From: an uncultured Lentibacter sp.
GTDB taxonomy: Bacteria > Pseudomonadota > Alphaproteobacteria > Rhodobacterales > Rhodobacteraceae
Length of the DNA stretch: 64,000 nt
Direction of reading: 5' to 3'
Assembly (NCBI RefSeq): GCF_937123735.1
Contig: NZ_CAKZKL010000004.1
Span: 1 to 64,000 of the forward strand
Within the stretch, counting starts at the first letter, position 1, and the number at the start of each line of letters is the position of its first letter. Below, piece by piece: positions 45,646 through 54,543 of this stretch. The notes beneath the pieces were generated by a model, which was given only the letters and a program-made list of their open reading frames with translations, was not told the origin of the DNA and did no database searches. The position numbers and the translations under genes are program-made.

Positions 45646-45855
45646 CATGATCCCCCCCAACGGCGCCATATGAGCAGTTCACGGCCAAAAGAAAACCCAC
45701 TTTGGCCAAGACCACGGGTCAAGGCCAAACATCAAGGTCACTGGGGCCGCGCAAATACCCCCAAATCAGACCAGAAAAGTTGAAATTTTGACGCAATTTA
45801 GAGAGATATTAAACACTCGGTGCTTGGGTGAGGGCTCATCATTACCGAGGTCACT

Positions 45856-46041
45856 ATGCCAAACTCACCTTCAACAACGCGTCACACACGGCTGTTTGAG
45901 CTGATCCGTCAACAAAATCTGGCGCAAGCCGCCTGCCAAGCCCACAAGAGCACCGGCCGCAAGGAGCAGACCAACGGCTCGGCCGATACGCTGGGAAAGC
46001 TTCTCACGCGCGCACACCAAAGCCTTACAGCCATGGCCTAG
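45856..46041 (+). CDS. Small hypothetical protein
   Basis: A 61-residue basic frame (starts [20 protein letters not shown]) with a possible ribosome-binding site GAGG eight bases upstream of ATG. It contains no known motif. It overlaps the end of rlmE by four bases on the other strand. It may be a real small protein since this gap otherwise holds nothing, but the evidence is only the frame and the site. Confidence 0.35.
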   Translation: MPNSPSTTRHTRLFELIRQQNLAQAACQAHKSTGRKEQTNGSADTLGKLLTRAHQSLTAMA

Positions 46042-46751
46042 CCCCGAAATCCCGTTGCGATGACAAATTTTTCCGAGCTGTCGCTGCGCGAGCTTGGGGG
46101 TTTCACATTGACCACCTTGGTGAACTTCTGTTTGAGCAGCTTTTGCAGCTCACCCTCCGCGCCCCCCGCCAGAACCTTGGCGACAAATGTGCCGCCTGTT
46201 TCCAGCACATCAAAGGCAAAATAGGCCGCCGCCTCACACAGCGAGATAATGCGCAAATGGTCGGTCTGCTTGTGACCCGAGCTTGAGGCCGCCATATCTG
46301 ACATCACCACGTCGGCCTTGCCGCCCAACCACGTCTTGACCTGGTCATCTGCGCCCTCATCCATAAAATCAAGCTGATGGATTTCACAGCCCGTTACCGG
46401 CTCCACCACCTGCAAATCCACGCCCAAAATAGTGCCTTTGGGGCCGGGTTTATCGCCAAGCGCATTCACCCGCGGCACCGCCACTTGCAGCCAGCCACCG
46501 GGCGCGCAACCCAGATCAACAATCCGCGCGCCGGGCACCAGAAAACCGAATTTATCGTCCAGTTCCATAATCTTGAACGCCGCGCGTCCGCGATAGCCCT
46601 CAGCCTGCGCGCGCTTCACATAGGGGTCATTGAGCTGGCGCTGTAGCCACCGCGTGGAGGAGCTGCGCCGCCCCCGCGCCGTCTTCACCTTCACTTTGAG
46701 CTCGCGCTGTCCGCGGCCGGATGTGTTTTTGCCGTCTGGTTTTTTTGCCAT
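46038..46751 (-). CDS. rlmE: 23S rRNA 2'-O-methyltransferase RlmE (FtsJ)
   Basis: A 237-residue SAM enzyme that methylates U2552 of 23S rRNA in the 50S subunit. It has the SAM motif DLGCAPGGW (about residue 82) and the K-D-K-E type catalytic residues, with [12 protein letters not shown] (about 134) and [14 protein letters not shown] (about 188). The N-terminal basic tail (about 1-40) is longer than in E. coli. It follows ppx by 14 bases, so the two are likely co-transcribed. Confidence 0.95.
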   Translation of the reverse strand: MAKKPDGKNTSGRGQRELKVKVKTARGRRSSSTRWLQRQLNDPYVKRAQAEGYRGRAAFKIMELDDKFGFLVPGARIVDLGCAPGGWLQVAVPRVNALGDKPGPKGTILGVDLQVVEPVTGCEIHQLDFMDEGADDQVKTWLGGKADVVMSDMAASSSGHKQTDHLRIISLCEAAAYFAFDVLETGGTFVAKVLAGGAEGELQKLLKQKFTKVVNVKPPSSRSDSSEKFVIATGFRG

Positions 46752-46765
46752 GGTCCCGCTCTACC

Positions 46766-47878
46766 CTAAAAAGGCCCGTCCTCCAACACACCATCCGCAT
46801 TCATCTGCGCATAGAGCAACCCCTCGCGCAGGCCCCGATCTGCCACGCTCAACCGGTCCGTGGGCCAGCAACGCAGCAAGGCTTGCAAAATTGCGCTTCC
46901 AGACATGATCAGCGCCTGTCTGTCCTGTCCGATGCGTGGATCACGCCGCCGCCCCTCCGGACCAAGTGCGAGGTAATCGCGAATGACCGCATCAATCTGT
47001 TCGGAACTCATGCGCAACCCGTCCACCTTGGTGCGGTCATAGCGGCGCAACCCCAAATGGCTCGCCGCAACCGTGGTAACCGTGCCGGAGGTTCCCACAA
47101 TCTGGAAGCGCTCGCGTTGTTGCACATCCTGATAGGGGGTGAAATCCGCGAGGTTTTCCTCAAAAAACCAGCTCATCAGGGCAAAGCGCGCCGCATCATC
47201 TTCCACATCCGCGAATTGGTCTTTCAGCGTCGCCACGCCCAGCGGAACAGAAATCCAGTCCACAACCCGCGCCGCTGGCTCGCCACTTTGCACATGGCCA
47301 AACCCTCGGTGCATCCCCATGATCGCGCGGGCGCGGTGCTTTCTGGGCACATCTGACAGATCAATCCAGACAAGCTCCGTCGAGCCGCCGCCGATATCCA
47401 CAACCAGAAGCTGCTCGGTCTTGGCGCTCACAAGCGGCGCACAAGAGATGACAGCCAGCCGCGCTTCCTCTTCAGCTGGGATAATCTCAAGCGCCAGCCC
47501 GGTCTCTCGCTTGACCTTGGCAATGAAATCGCCCGCGTTCTGGGCGCGCCGGCAAGCCTCGGTGGCCACAAGCCGCATCTTGCGCACCTTGTGGCGTCTG
47601 AGCTTTTGCTGGCAGGTTTTGAGCGCCTGAATGGTGCGCTGCATGGAGCTGCGCGACAAACGCCCCGTGCTTTCCAGGCCGATCCCAAGCTGGACCGACT
47701 TTGAATAGCTATCCACCACATGAAACTGACTGCCCTTGGGGTGGGCAATCAACATGCGGCAACTGTTCGTTCCCAAGTCCAGCGCCGCATAAAGCGGGCC
47801 GGACTCAAGCGGTTTGGGCGCGGCGCTCTCGACCGATTTCGGGATAGCGCCCGCACCTTTGGGACGCATGGGCGCCAT
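46766..47878 (-). CDS. Ppx/GppA family phosphatase
   Basis: A 370-residue enzyme of the exopolyphosphatase / guanosine pentaphosphatase family (ASKHA fold). The first phosphate loop is AALDLGTNSCRMLI (about residue 32), and the second, LVVDIGGGSTELVW, is near 165. It degrades polyphosphate or pppGpp; which one cannot be told. The start at 47878 was chosen because TGGAGGG precedes it; the frame extends 35 codons further without similarity. Next gene is rlmE. Confidence 0.9.
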   Translation of the reverse strand: MAPMRPKGAGAIPKSVESAAPKPLESGPLYAALDLGTNSCRMLIAHPKGSQFHVVDSYSKSVQLGIGLESTGRLSRSSMQRTIQALKTCQQKLRRHKVRKMRLVATEACRRAQNAGDFIAKVKRETGLALEIIPAEEEARLAVISCAPLVSAKTEQLLVVDIGGGSTELVWIDLSDVPRKHRARAIMGMHRGFGHVQSGEPAARVVDWISVPLGVATLKDQFADVEDDAARFALMSWFFEENLADFTPYQDVQQRERFQIVGTSGTVTTVAASHLGLRRYDRTKVDGLRMSSEQIDAVIRDYLALGPEGRRRDPRIGQDRQALIMSGSAILQALLRCWPTDRLSVADRGLREGLLYAQMNADGVLEDGPF

Positions 47879-48125
47879 AGTCACGCCCTCCATTTTGAGT
47901 TGCTCCCAAACTATGCCGAGGCCCGCGCCTGCGCAAGGGGTTTCAATTTGCCCCGCCTCATAAAGACCGTGAAAAGGTTTCATAGCATAGGCGCTGCCGC
48001 TTCTCTCAATTTCAAGTTAGAATTTTCCACAAGGTCGCTCAGATGCGCCGCAAAGTCGAAAACGGGCGCTGATGTCGCGTTTGGGTCCTTTAGACGTGGA
48101 GATCGAAACAGGAAGGGAATCAACC

Positions 48126-48422
48126 ATGCCCGACGTCACAATCGTTTACTGGCGCGACATTCCGGCTCAGGTCATTGTGGGCAAGGGCCGGCGCGGCTCC
48201 AAAGCCCCCCTGCCCGAGCGCTTTGAGCAAGCGATTGACCGCGCCGCCATGAAGATCGGCGCGGAAGACAGCGACGCCTACATGGCCGAGTGGCGCAAGG
48301 CCGATCCCTTCACTGTAGAAGGAGACCCCGCAGAAATCGCCGCCGCAGAGGCCGCGCGCATTGATGCAGACTACGACAAGGAGCGCATCAAAGCGCTGAT
48401 CGCCAATGAAGGCTGGGCCTGA
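48126..48422 (+). CDS. Virulence-factor family small protein (PF13769 type)
   Basis: A 98-residue protein starting MPDVTIVYWRDIPAQVIVGK. Family members, mostly from alphaproteobacteria, carry the uninformative name virulence factor. No catalytic motif is visible; the C-terminal half is helical and charged (AEIAAAEAARIDADYDKERI). AGGAAGGG lies upstream of the ATG. It stops 27 bases before metF and probably belongs to its operon, which points to an accessory function in C1 metabolism rather than virulence. Confidence 0.7.
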   Translation: MPDVTIVYWRDIPAQVIVGKGRRGSKAPLPERFEQAIDRAAMKIGAEDSDAYMAEWRKADPFTVEGDPAEIAAAEAARIDADYDKERIKALIANEGWA

Positions 48423-48449
48423 ACGCCCATGAACATCAGGGAGGCCATG

Positions 48450-49397
48450 ATGGCACTGCTCAATTTCCGCAAAAAATCGGCTGACACCGCAGCCGTCACA
48501 GCCAACCCCGCCCAGATGGAAGCTTTCCTGCAAGGCTACTCCATCGAGGTCATGCCGCGCACGGCCTCCAAGGTCGAAAGTTTCCGCGACATCCTGCCAA
48601 CCGGCACACGGGTCTATATCGCCCATATCGAGGGCACGCCGATCGAGGAGATGGTCGAGACCGCCGCGCGACTCAATGGCGAAGGCTTTGAGGTGATGCC
48701 GCATTTCCCCGCGCGCATCCTCAAGGATGCCGCCATGCTGGAAAACTGGATCGCCATGTATCAAGGCGAAGCCAATGTAAAGCAGGCGCTCCTGCTAGCC
48801 GGTGGTGTGGATACTCCGCACGGTGATTTCCACTCCTCCATGCAGCTCTTGGAGACCGGCCTCTTTGACAAAGCCGGCTTCACCCGCCTGCATGTTGCCG
48901 GCCATCCGGAGGGCAACAAGGACATCGACACAGACGGCAGCACCAAAAACGTTGATGAAGCCTTGCAATGGAAGCAGAAATTCTCCGAGCGCACCGAGGC
49001 CAAAATGGCCCTCGCCACCCAGTTTGCCTTTGAGGCCGGCCCAATCATCGAATGGGCCAACAGCCTGAAGGCAGCGGGCGTCGATATCCCGGTGCATATC
49101 GGCATCGCTGGCCCGGCCAAGCTGCAAACGCTGATCAAATTTGCCATCGCCTGTGGCGTCGGCCCCTCGCTCAAAGTGCTGCAAAAGCGCGCCATGGATG
49201 TGACAAAGCTGCTTCTGCCCTACGAGCCCACAGAGGTGCTCGCAGAGCTGGCCGCTCACAAAGCCGCAAACCCCGACTTCAACATCGAGCAGGTGCATTT
49301 CTTCCCGCTCGGCGGCATCAAAACCAACGCCACTTGGGCCACAGAGCACGGCGGCGCCTCTGGCGTTCCGGCCTCAGCCCAAGCCAAACAAGCATAA
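48450..49397 (+). CDS. metF: Methylenetetrahydrofolate reductase
   Basis: A 315-residue TIM-barrel flavoprotein that reduces 5,10-methylene-THF to 5-methyl-THF, the methyl donor for methionine. The pattern YIAHIEGTP, ALLLAGGVDTPHGDFHSS and LHVAGHPEGN with conserved charged loops fits the family. The second of two adjacent ATG codons (48450) has AGGGAGG five bases upstream. It is followed 12 bases later by the pterin-binding methyltransferase, so substrate maker and user sit together. Confidence 0.88.
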   Translation: MALLNFRKKSADTAAVTANPAQMEAFLQGYSIEVMPRTASKVESFRDILPTGTRVYIAHIEGTPIEEMVETAARLNGEGFEVMPHFPARILKDAAMLENWIAMYQGEANVKQALLLAGGVDTPHGDFHSSMQLLETGLFDKAGFTRLHVAGHPEGNKDIDTDGSTKNVDEALQWKQKFSERTEAKMALATQFAFEAGPIIEWANSLKAAGVDIPVHIGIAGPAKLQTLIKFAIACGVGPSLKVLQKRAMDVTKLLLPYEPTEVLAELAAHKAANPDFNIEQVHFFPLGGIKTNATWATEHGGASGVPASAQAKQA

Positions 49398-49409
49398 GAA
49401 AGCGCTCAC

Positions 49410-50489
49410 ATGACAAGAACGATCGTCGAATCCAAAACAAAAACCGCCATCATCGGCTTTGACCAGCCGTTCACAGTGATCGGCGAGCGCATCAACCCCA
49501 CCGGGCGCAAGATTCTCAACGAAGAGCTTGAGCGCGGCGATTTTTCCCGCGTGCAGGCCGATGCTCTGGCGCAGGTCGCGGCAGGGGCCACCATCCTTGA
49601 CATCAACTCTGGCGCTGTCTTTTCCAACAAAATGGCCGAAGACCCCCGCTATGCGGACAACAACTTCGTTGAGCCCACGCTGATGAAACAGCTCATCGAG
49701 CATGTGCAGGCGGTGACAGATTCTCCTCTTTGCATTGACAGCTCCGTGCCGGGCGCTCTGGAAAACGGCCTCGCCACAGCCGAGGGCCGCCCGCTTCTGA
49801 ACTCGGTCACAGGCGAGGAAGAGCGCCTTGAGCAGGTTCTGCCGCTCGTGAAAAAATACAACGTGCCAGTCGTGGCCATCTCCAATGACGACACCGGCAT
49901 TTCCGAAGACCCTGACGTGCGCTTTGCCGTGGCCAAAAAGATCGTCGAGCGCGCGGCGGATTTCGGCATCCCCGCCCATGATATCGTGGTGGATCCGCTC
50001 GTCATGCCCATTGGCGCGATGGGCACGGCGGGTCTGCAGGTCTTCACGCTCGTGCGCCGCCTGCGCGAGGAGCTCGGCGTCAACACCACCTGCGGCGCCT
50101 CCAACATCAGCTTCGGCCTGCCCAACCGCCACGGCATCAACAACGCCTTCCTGCCCATGGCCATCACCGCCGGCATGACCTCGGCCATCATGAACCCCGT
50201 GGCCATCCCCGTTGGCCCCACCAAGATCGCCGAGAAGCGCGCCGAGGTGGAAGCCTCCGGCATCGTGCTGCCCGCCGACATGGATGATGAAACCTTCTGC
50301 CAGCTCTTCGGCCTCGGCTCCACCAAGCCGCGCGCCGGTAAGGAAATGGAGGCGATCCGCGCCGCCAACTTCCTCACAAACAATGATGATGGCGGCGGGG
50401 CCTGGATCAATTTCAACCGCGTTGCGCCCAAAGCCGGGCAAGAGCACCGTGGCCGTGCAGGCCGCACAGGCGGGCGCCGCCGCGGCTGA
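49410..50489 (+). CDS. Pterin-binding methyltransferase module of split MetH
   Basis: A 359-residue protein whose body (about residues 15-300) is the methyltetrahydrofolate-binding TIM barrel of MetH/AcsE. Motifs: FTVIGERINPTGRK, ATILDINSGAV, LCIDSS, LLNSVTGEEERL and NTTCGASNISFGLPNR. It moves methyl from methyl-THF to a corrinoid protein, presumably the one at 36.8 kb. The C-terminal 60 residues include an Arg/Gly-rich tail. The gene directly follows metF and ends in a good terminator. The three split MetH parts are 12 kb apart here. Confidence 0.88.
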   Translation: MTRTIVESKTKTAIIGFDQPFTVIGERINPTGRKILNEELERGDFSRVQADALAQVAAGATILDINSGAVFSNKMAEDPRYADNNFVEPTLMKQLIEHVQAVTDSPLCIDSSVPGALENGLATAEGRPLLNSVTGEEERLEQVLPLVKKYNVPVVAISNDDTGISEDPDVRFAVAKKIVERAADFGIPAHDIVVDPLVMPIGAMGTAGLQVFTLVRRLREELGVNTTCGASNISFGLPNRHGINNAFLPMAITAGMTSAIMNPVAIPVGPTKIAEKRAEVEASGIVLPADMDDETFCQLFGLGSTKPRAGKEMEAIRAANFLTNNDDGGGAWINFNRVAPKAGQEHRGRAGRTGGRRRG

Positions 50490-50518
50490 TCTGCGCCCAA
50501 AACCTGAGACCTGAGAAC

Positions 50519-50552
50519 GCCCCTGCACCGCTGTGCGGGGGCATCTTTTTTT
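50519..50552 (+). terminator. Terminator of the metF-pterin operon
   Basis: A 10-bp stem GCCCCTGCAC / GTGCGGGGGC with tetraloop CGCT and one U-G pair (50519-50542), followed by ATCTTTTTTT. Confidence 0.92.
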
Positions 50553-50579
50553 GGGCCATCCGGCACGCCATACGGCGGG

Positions 50580-51074
50580 CTAGGACGCCTCACAGGGCCA
50601 ATGCGCCACCGTTTGATCAAAACTTTCATGCTGAAGGTCACTGCCCAGGCCGATCCCGAACTGTTCCGCCATTCCGCCGTTTATCTCCAAAACAGCCGTC
50701 GCAAGCCCGTTGCTGTAAATGACTGTTTCATCAAGCGGTTGCGCGTTGTGGTGAATGTGGATGATCCGCCCACGCTCATCGACAAACAGCAAATCCAGCG
50801 GGATCAGCGTGTTGCGCATCCAAAACCCCAGCTGCGCGGGCGTGTCATAGACAAACAGCATCCCGGCGGTGCGCGCGAGCGTCTCACGATACATCAGCCC
50901 TTGCGCACGGCTGTCCGAATCGTTGGCGATCTCAACAAAAAACTGCGCCTGCCCCCATGGGCCGCGCAGCATAAGTTTGTCTGGCTCGCATCCCGCCCAA
51001 AGCGGGTGTGTGAGCCCGCCCCAGATCACCGCGGCGAGACACCAGAATTTTAGCCCTTTACGGCGCTCTCCCAA
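50580..51074 (-). CDS. DUF192 family exported protein
   Basis: A 164-residue protein with a signal peptide (residues about 8-27, KFWCLAAVIWGGLTHPLWA) and a DUF192 domain containing GLMYRETLA, GMLFVYDTPAQLGFWMRNTLIPLDLLF and VLEINGG. The function is unknown; the fold occurs in periplasmic and archaeal proteins. The start is a TTG inside the end of the cold-shock gene, giving a 25-base overlap. The overlap and lack of a good ribosome-binding site suggest translational coupling. Confidence 0.85.
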   Translation of the reverse strand: MGERRKGLKFWCLAAVIWGGLTHPLWAGCEPDKLMLRGPWGQAQFFVEIANDSDSRAQGLMYRETLARTAGMLFVYDTPAQLGFWMRNTLIPLDLLFVDERGRIIHIHHNAQPLDETVIYSNGLATAVLEINGGMAEQFGIGLGSDLQHESFDQTVAHWPCEAS

Positions 51075-51580
51075 GAGCGAACCTCCGTTGCCATGCGCCC
51101 GCGCTTGCCATCAATCGTCTTGATGGCCACGGCCTCGCCTGGCTGAAGGTCGGCAAAGCCCGAACGGCGCAACACTTCAATGTGAATAAAGACATCGTCA
51201 TTGTTGCCATATACATTGGCAAAACCGAAGCCTTTGGCCTTGTCAAACCACTTCACACGCGCCGCCTCAAGAGGGGCCGCCGCCATCTCGGCAGGGTCAA
51301 ACTCCTCAAAGTCGGCCAACGCCACTGAATCTTCGCTGACAGGCGGCTGAATGGCAAGCACTTCAACAGCCTGCACCCCGCGCTCTGTCATCTGCACGAT
51401 AATATCAACGCGCGCGCCATCCGCGACAGAATTCTGTCCAAAATTACGCAACACATTTGCATGAAGCAGAATGTCTGGGCCGCCGGTGTCTGCAACAACA
51501 AAGCCAAACCCTTTGACCGGATCAAACCATTTCACGCTTCCAGAGACATTGAATTCCGTCTCGTCGCGATCTTCCAACAT
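51050..51580 (-). CDS. Double cold-shock domain protein
   Basis: A 176-residue protein with two cold-shock domains: about residues 10-78 (SGSVKWFDPVKGFGFVVAD) and about 107-172 (AARVKWFDKAKGFGFANVYG, DDVFIHIEVLRRSG), joined by an acidic linker. Each has the RNP-1 core KGFGF and RNP-2-like segment. It binds single-stranded RNA or DNA and may act as an RNA chaperone. Tandem-domain CSPs are typical of alphaproteobacteria. The start at 51580 has GGGTGGAG upstream; the 22-codon extension is not conserved. Confidence 0.92.
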   Translation of the reverse strand: MLEDRDETEFNVSGSVKWFDPVKGFGFVVADTGGPDILLHANVLRNFGQNSVADGARVDIIVQMTERGVQAVEVLAIQPPVSEDSVALADFEEFDPAEMAAAPLEAARVKWFDKAKGFGFANVYGNNDDVFIHIEVLRRSGFADLQPGEAVAIKTIDGKRGRMATEVRSWESAVKG

Positions 51581-51724
51581 TTGTTCACTCCACCCAATTA
51601 GACCAGTGGTCTTTGAAGCGAATAAACAGAGCCTCGCAAGTGTCATTTAGATGCAAATATGATCAAAAGAGGGGCCGGCTTGCGACACAAAGTGACGCCA
51701 ATAAGCGTCACTGTTAACAATTAT

Positions 51725-52330
51725 TTAGGGATTCAAACGTGTTACCTCCCAATCGTGCGCAACACTTTTGCGCACCCACCTAAATCGGTCGTGCAAACGG
51801 AACGCACCATCCGCCCAAAACTCTATTTCCAAGGGCACAATGCGAAACCCACCCCAAAAGGGCGGGCGCTCCGGGTGCATGCCTTTCTCAGCGGTGATCT
51901 TGGCAACCTTGGCCATAAGCGCCGCGCGCGAGCTCAAAGGTTGCGACTGGTCCGAGGCCCAGGCCCCCAAACGGCTCTTGAGCGAGCGCGACTGATAATA
52001 GGCATCCGCCTGTGGCCCCTCAACACGGCTCACAAGCCCGCGCACCCGCACCTGCCGGCGCAGCGATTTCCAGTGGAGCACAAAAGCCCCCTTGCCCGCC
52101 CCGTCAAGCTCGCGGGCCTTGGTTGAGCCGTAATTTGTGTAAAAGACAAAGGCATCCGCCTCGATTTCCTTGAGCAGAACCATGCGCACATTGGGCAGCC
52201 CGTCGCTGTCCACAGTGGCCAGCGCAATGGCGTTGGGGTCGTTGGGCTCGCTGTCCTCAGCCGAAGACAGCCAGCTTTGGGCAATCACGAAAGGATCATC
52301 CCCTGCAAAGAGTCCGCTTCTATCTGCCAT
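51725..52330 (-). CDS. pdxH: Pyridoxamine 5'-phosphate oxidase
   Basis: A 201-residue FMN flavoprotein that makes pyridoxal 5'-phosphate from PNP or PMP. Signature segments: [22 protein letters not shown] (about 48), [35 protein letters not shown] and the C-terminal RLHDRFRW. Divergent from fabI with a 100-bp shared promoter region. Confidence 0.95.
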   Translation of the reverse strand: MADRSGLFAGDDPFVIAQSWLSSAEDSEPNDPNAIALATVDSDGLPNVRMVLLKEIEADAFVFYTNYGSTKARELDGAGKGAFVLHWKSLRRQVRVRGLVSRVEGPQADAYYQSRSLKSRLGAWASDQSQPLSSRAALMAKVAKITAEKGMHPERPPFWGGFRIVPLEIEFWADGAFRLHDRFRWVRKSVAHDWEVTRLNP

Positions 52331-52431
52331 GGGTTTTCCTTTTTGCTTTGGTGCTCAGACTTGAAGCACCCTATGCAATCGCCTAAAGACGTCAACAACC
52401 CATTAACTTTTCACACGGGCGGAGATCAGAC

Positions 52432-53253
52432 ATGTCCAATCAACTGTTGGCAGGCAAGCGCGGCCTTATCATGGGCCTTGCCAATGACAAATCTATCGCT
52501 TGGGGGATCGCCAAAGCCTGCGCCGATGCCGGTGCCGAGCTGGCCTTCTCCTATCAGGGCGAGGCCCTGTTGAAACGGGTCAAGCCGCTGGCGGCGCAGC
52601 TGGGCTCAGATATGGTCCTGCCCTGCGATGTGGCCGATGAGGCCTCCATGGATGCGCTGTTTGCCAGCCTGAAAGACAGCTGGGGAGAGTTTGATTTCGT
52701 GGTCCACGCGATCGGCTTTTCCGACAAGAACGAGCTGCGCGGCCGCTATGTCGAAACCAGCCGCGACAACTTCACCATGACCATGGACATCTCGGTCTAT
52801 TCCTTCACCGCCATCATGCAGCGCGCCGAGAAAATGATGCGCCCGGGCGGCTCTGCGCTCACCCTCACCTATTACGGCGCCGAGCAGGTCATGCCGCATT
52901 ATAACGTCATGGGCGTTGCCAAGGCGGCGCTGGAGGCCTCCGTGAAGTATCTTGCTGAAGATCTGGGCAAAGACGGCATCCGCGTCAACGCGATCTCCGC
53001 TGGCCCAATCAAGACACTCGCCGCCTCCGGTATCGGCGATTTCCGCTACATCCTGAAGTGGAACGAGCTGAACTCGCCCCTGCGCCGCAACGTGACAATC
53101 GATGATGTCGGCAAATCCGCGCTCTACCTGCTCTCCGATCTCGGCTCAGGCGTGACGGGCGAAAACCTGCATGTGGACGCGGGCTATCATGTCGTTGGGA
53201 TGAAAGCCGTCGACGCTCCGGACATCGACGTGGTCACGGGCCGCAAGGACTGA
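52432..53253 (+). CDS. fabI: Enoyl-ACP reductase (NADH)
   Basis: A 273-residue short-chain reductase that completes each fatty-acid elongation cycle. The N-terminus GLIMGLANDKSIAWGIAKA is the atypical nucleotide-binding loop of FabI. The catalytic pair Y-x6-K is seen in YNVMGVAK (about residue 156-163), after a conserved TLTYYGAE. The C-terminus (VTGRKD) is a little longer than in E. coli. GGCGGAGATC precedes the ATG. Followed after five bases by a LysE-type exporter. Confidence 0.96.
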   Translation: MSNQLLAGKRGLIMGLANDKSIAWGIAKACADAGAELAFSYQGEALLKRVKPLAAQLGSDMVLPCDVADEASMDALFASLKDSWGEFDFVVHAIGFSDKNELRGRYVETSRDNFTMTMDISVYSFTAIMQRAEKMMRPGGSALTLTYYGAEQVMPHYNVMGVAKAALEASVKYLAEDLGKDGIRVNAISAGPIKTLAASGIGDFRYILKWNELNSPLRRNVTIDDVGKSALYLLSDLGSGVTGENLHVDAGYHVVGMKAVDAPDIDVVTGRKD

Positions 53254-53258
53254 GCCGC

Positions 53259-53870
53259 GTGGAGCTGTCACACCTCATTGCCTTCAACCTGACGCTGCTG
53301 GCCGCCATGGCCAGCCCCGGTCCGGCGCTGCTGCTGGCGCTCAAAACCACGCTCACCTCGGGCCGTATGGCGGGCATCATGACAGGCCTCGGCCTCGGCA
53401 GCATGGCCGCGCTCTGGACAGCGCTGGCGCTCTTGGGGCTTGAGGGCGTGTTTGCGCTTTTTCCCTGGGCCTATGCCCTCCTGAAAACGGCCGGGGCGCT
53501 CTACCTTCTCTACATCGCCTATGGCATGTGGACAGACGCCGCCAAACCGCTCCCTGAGACATCGGCAGACGCCCCGCACCTGCGCCGCGCCTTCTTTCGT
53601 GGCTTTGCCGTCAATATCGGCAACCCGAAATCGGTGATCTTCGCCGCCTCCGTGCTTCTGGTGATCTTCCCGCAGGGCATGAGCTTCGCCGAAAAGGCCA
53701 GCATCGCCCTCAACCACCTGCTGGTGGAATGCGCTGTCTACACGCTCTTTGCCCTTGCGCTCTCCACACCGCCGGCGCGCGCTGGCTACCTGCGCCTCAA
53801 GCCGGTCTTTGATCGCGCCGCAGCCCTGCTGCTGGGCGCGCTCGGCCTGCGCCTCATCTTCTCCAAATAA
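53259..53870 (+). CDS. LysE/RhtB family exporter
   Basis: A 203-residue inner-membrane amino-acid efflux protein with six hydrophobic segments and the family N-terminal motif ASPGPALLLALKTTLTSGR. RhtB-type members export amino acids such as homoserine or threonine; the substrate here is unknown. The start is a GTG at 53259, just after the fabI stop. It probably shares the fabI transcript. gpt follows 18 bases later. Confidence 0.88.
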   Translation: MELSHLIAFNLTLLAAMASPGPALLLALKTTLTSGRMAGIMTGLGLGSMAALWTALALLGLEGVFALFPWAYALLKTAGALYLLYIAYGMWTDAAKPLPETSADAPHLRRAFFRGFAVNIGNPKSVIFAASVLLVIFPQGMSFAEKASIALNHLLVECAVYTLFALALSTPPARAGYLRLKPVFDRAAALLLGALGLRLIFSK

Positions 53871-53888
53871 CCACACAGGACCGCTGCC

Positions 53889-54407
53889 ATGACCGATCGT
53901 TTGCCCCATGAAAAAGGCTTCCACATCTCCTGGGACCAGATCCACCGCGACGCCCGCGCCCTCGCTTGGCGCCTCGATGGGCGCGGCCCCCATGACGGCA
54001 GCTGGACGGCAGTGGTCGCCATCACGCGGGGTGGGATGGCCCCGGCGATGATCGTTGCGCGCGAGCTGGATATCCGCACCGTCGATACGATCTCGGTCAA
54101 ATCCTACCACTCCGGCGGCGGCAAAGCCGACCAGCGCCGCGAGGCCGAGGTGATCAAATCCCCCGATCCCGCCATCATGGGCGACGGCACGGGCATTCTT
54201 GTGGTCGATGACCTGGTGGACAGCGGCAAAACACTGGAGCTGGTGCGCACGCTCTATCCAAACGCCCATTTCGCCTGCGTCTATGCCAAGCCCGAGGGCG
54301 AAAAACAGGCCGACACCTTCATCACCGGCGTGAGCCAGGACACATGGATCTTCTTCCCCTGGGATATGGCGCTGCAATACGTTGAGCCCTACCGCGGAAA
54401 CGACTGA
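53889..54407 (+). CDS. gpt: Xanthine phosphoribosyltransferase
   Basis: A 172-residue type I PRTase that salvages xanthine and guanine with PRPP. The PRPP motif is [13 protein letters not shown] (about residue 103) and [20 protein letters not shown] (about 42) is the family N-terminal loop. ACAGGA precedes the ATG. It complements the de novo purine genes elsewhere in the window. Confidence 0.93.
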   Translation: MTDRLPHEKGFHISWDQIHRDARALAWRLDGRGPHDGSWTAVVAITRGGMAPAMIVARELDIRTVDTISVKSYHSGGGKADQRREAEVIKSPDPAIMGDGTGILVVDDLVDSGKTLELVRTLYPNAHFACVYAKPEGEKQADTFITGVSQDTWIFFPWDMALQYVEPYRGND

Positions 54408-54435
54408 GCGCCGCGCCACCCGATCCTGCGGGACG

Positions 54436-54514
54436 CTCCGCGGGGGATATTTGGAGCAAGAAAAAAGAGCCTCTGTCCCTGTCCTTTTTCTTTCTGAAAA
54501 TATCCCCGCCGGAG
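54436..54514. repeat. Imperfect long inverted repeat
   Basis: Two imperfect arms of about 32 bases (54436-54467 and 54483-54514): CTCCGCGGGGGATATTT opposed by AAAATATCCCCGCCGGAG, with A-rich and T-rich inner arms (AAGAAAAAAG and CTTTTTCTTTC). The right arm repeats the 21-base motif at 38221. It can form a long hairpin with a short loop and may end gpt transcription. It seems to be a dispersed element of this genome. Confidence 0.65.
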
Positions 54515-54543
54515 GCGCCCGCCCTGAGCACAGGACACATCCG

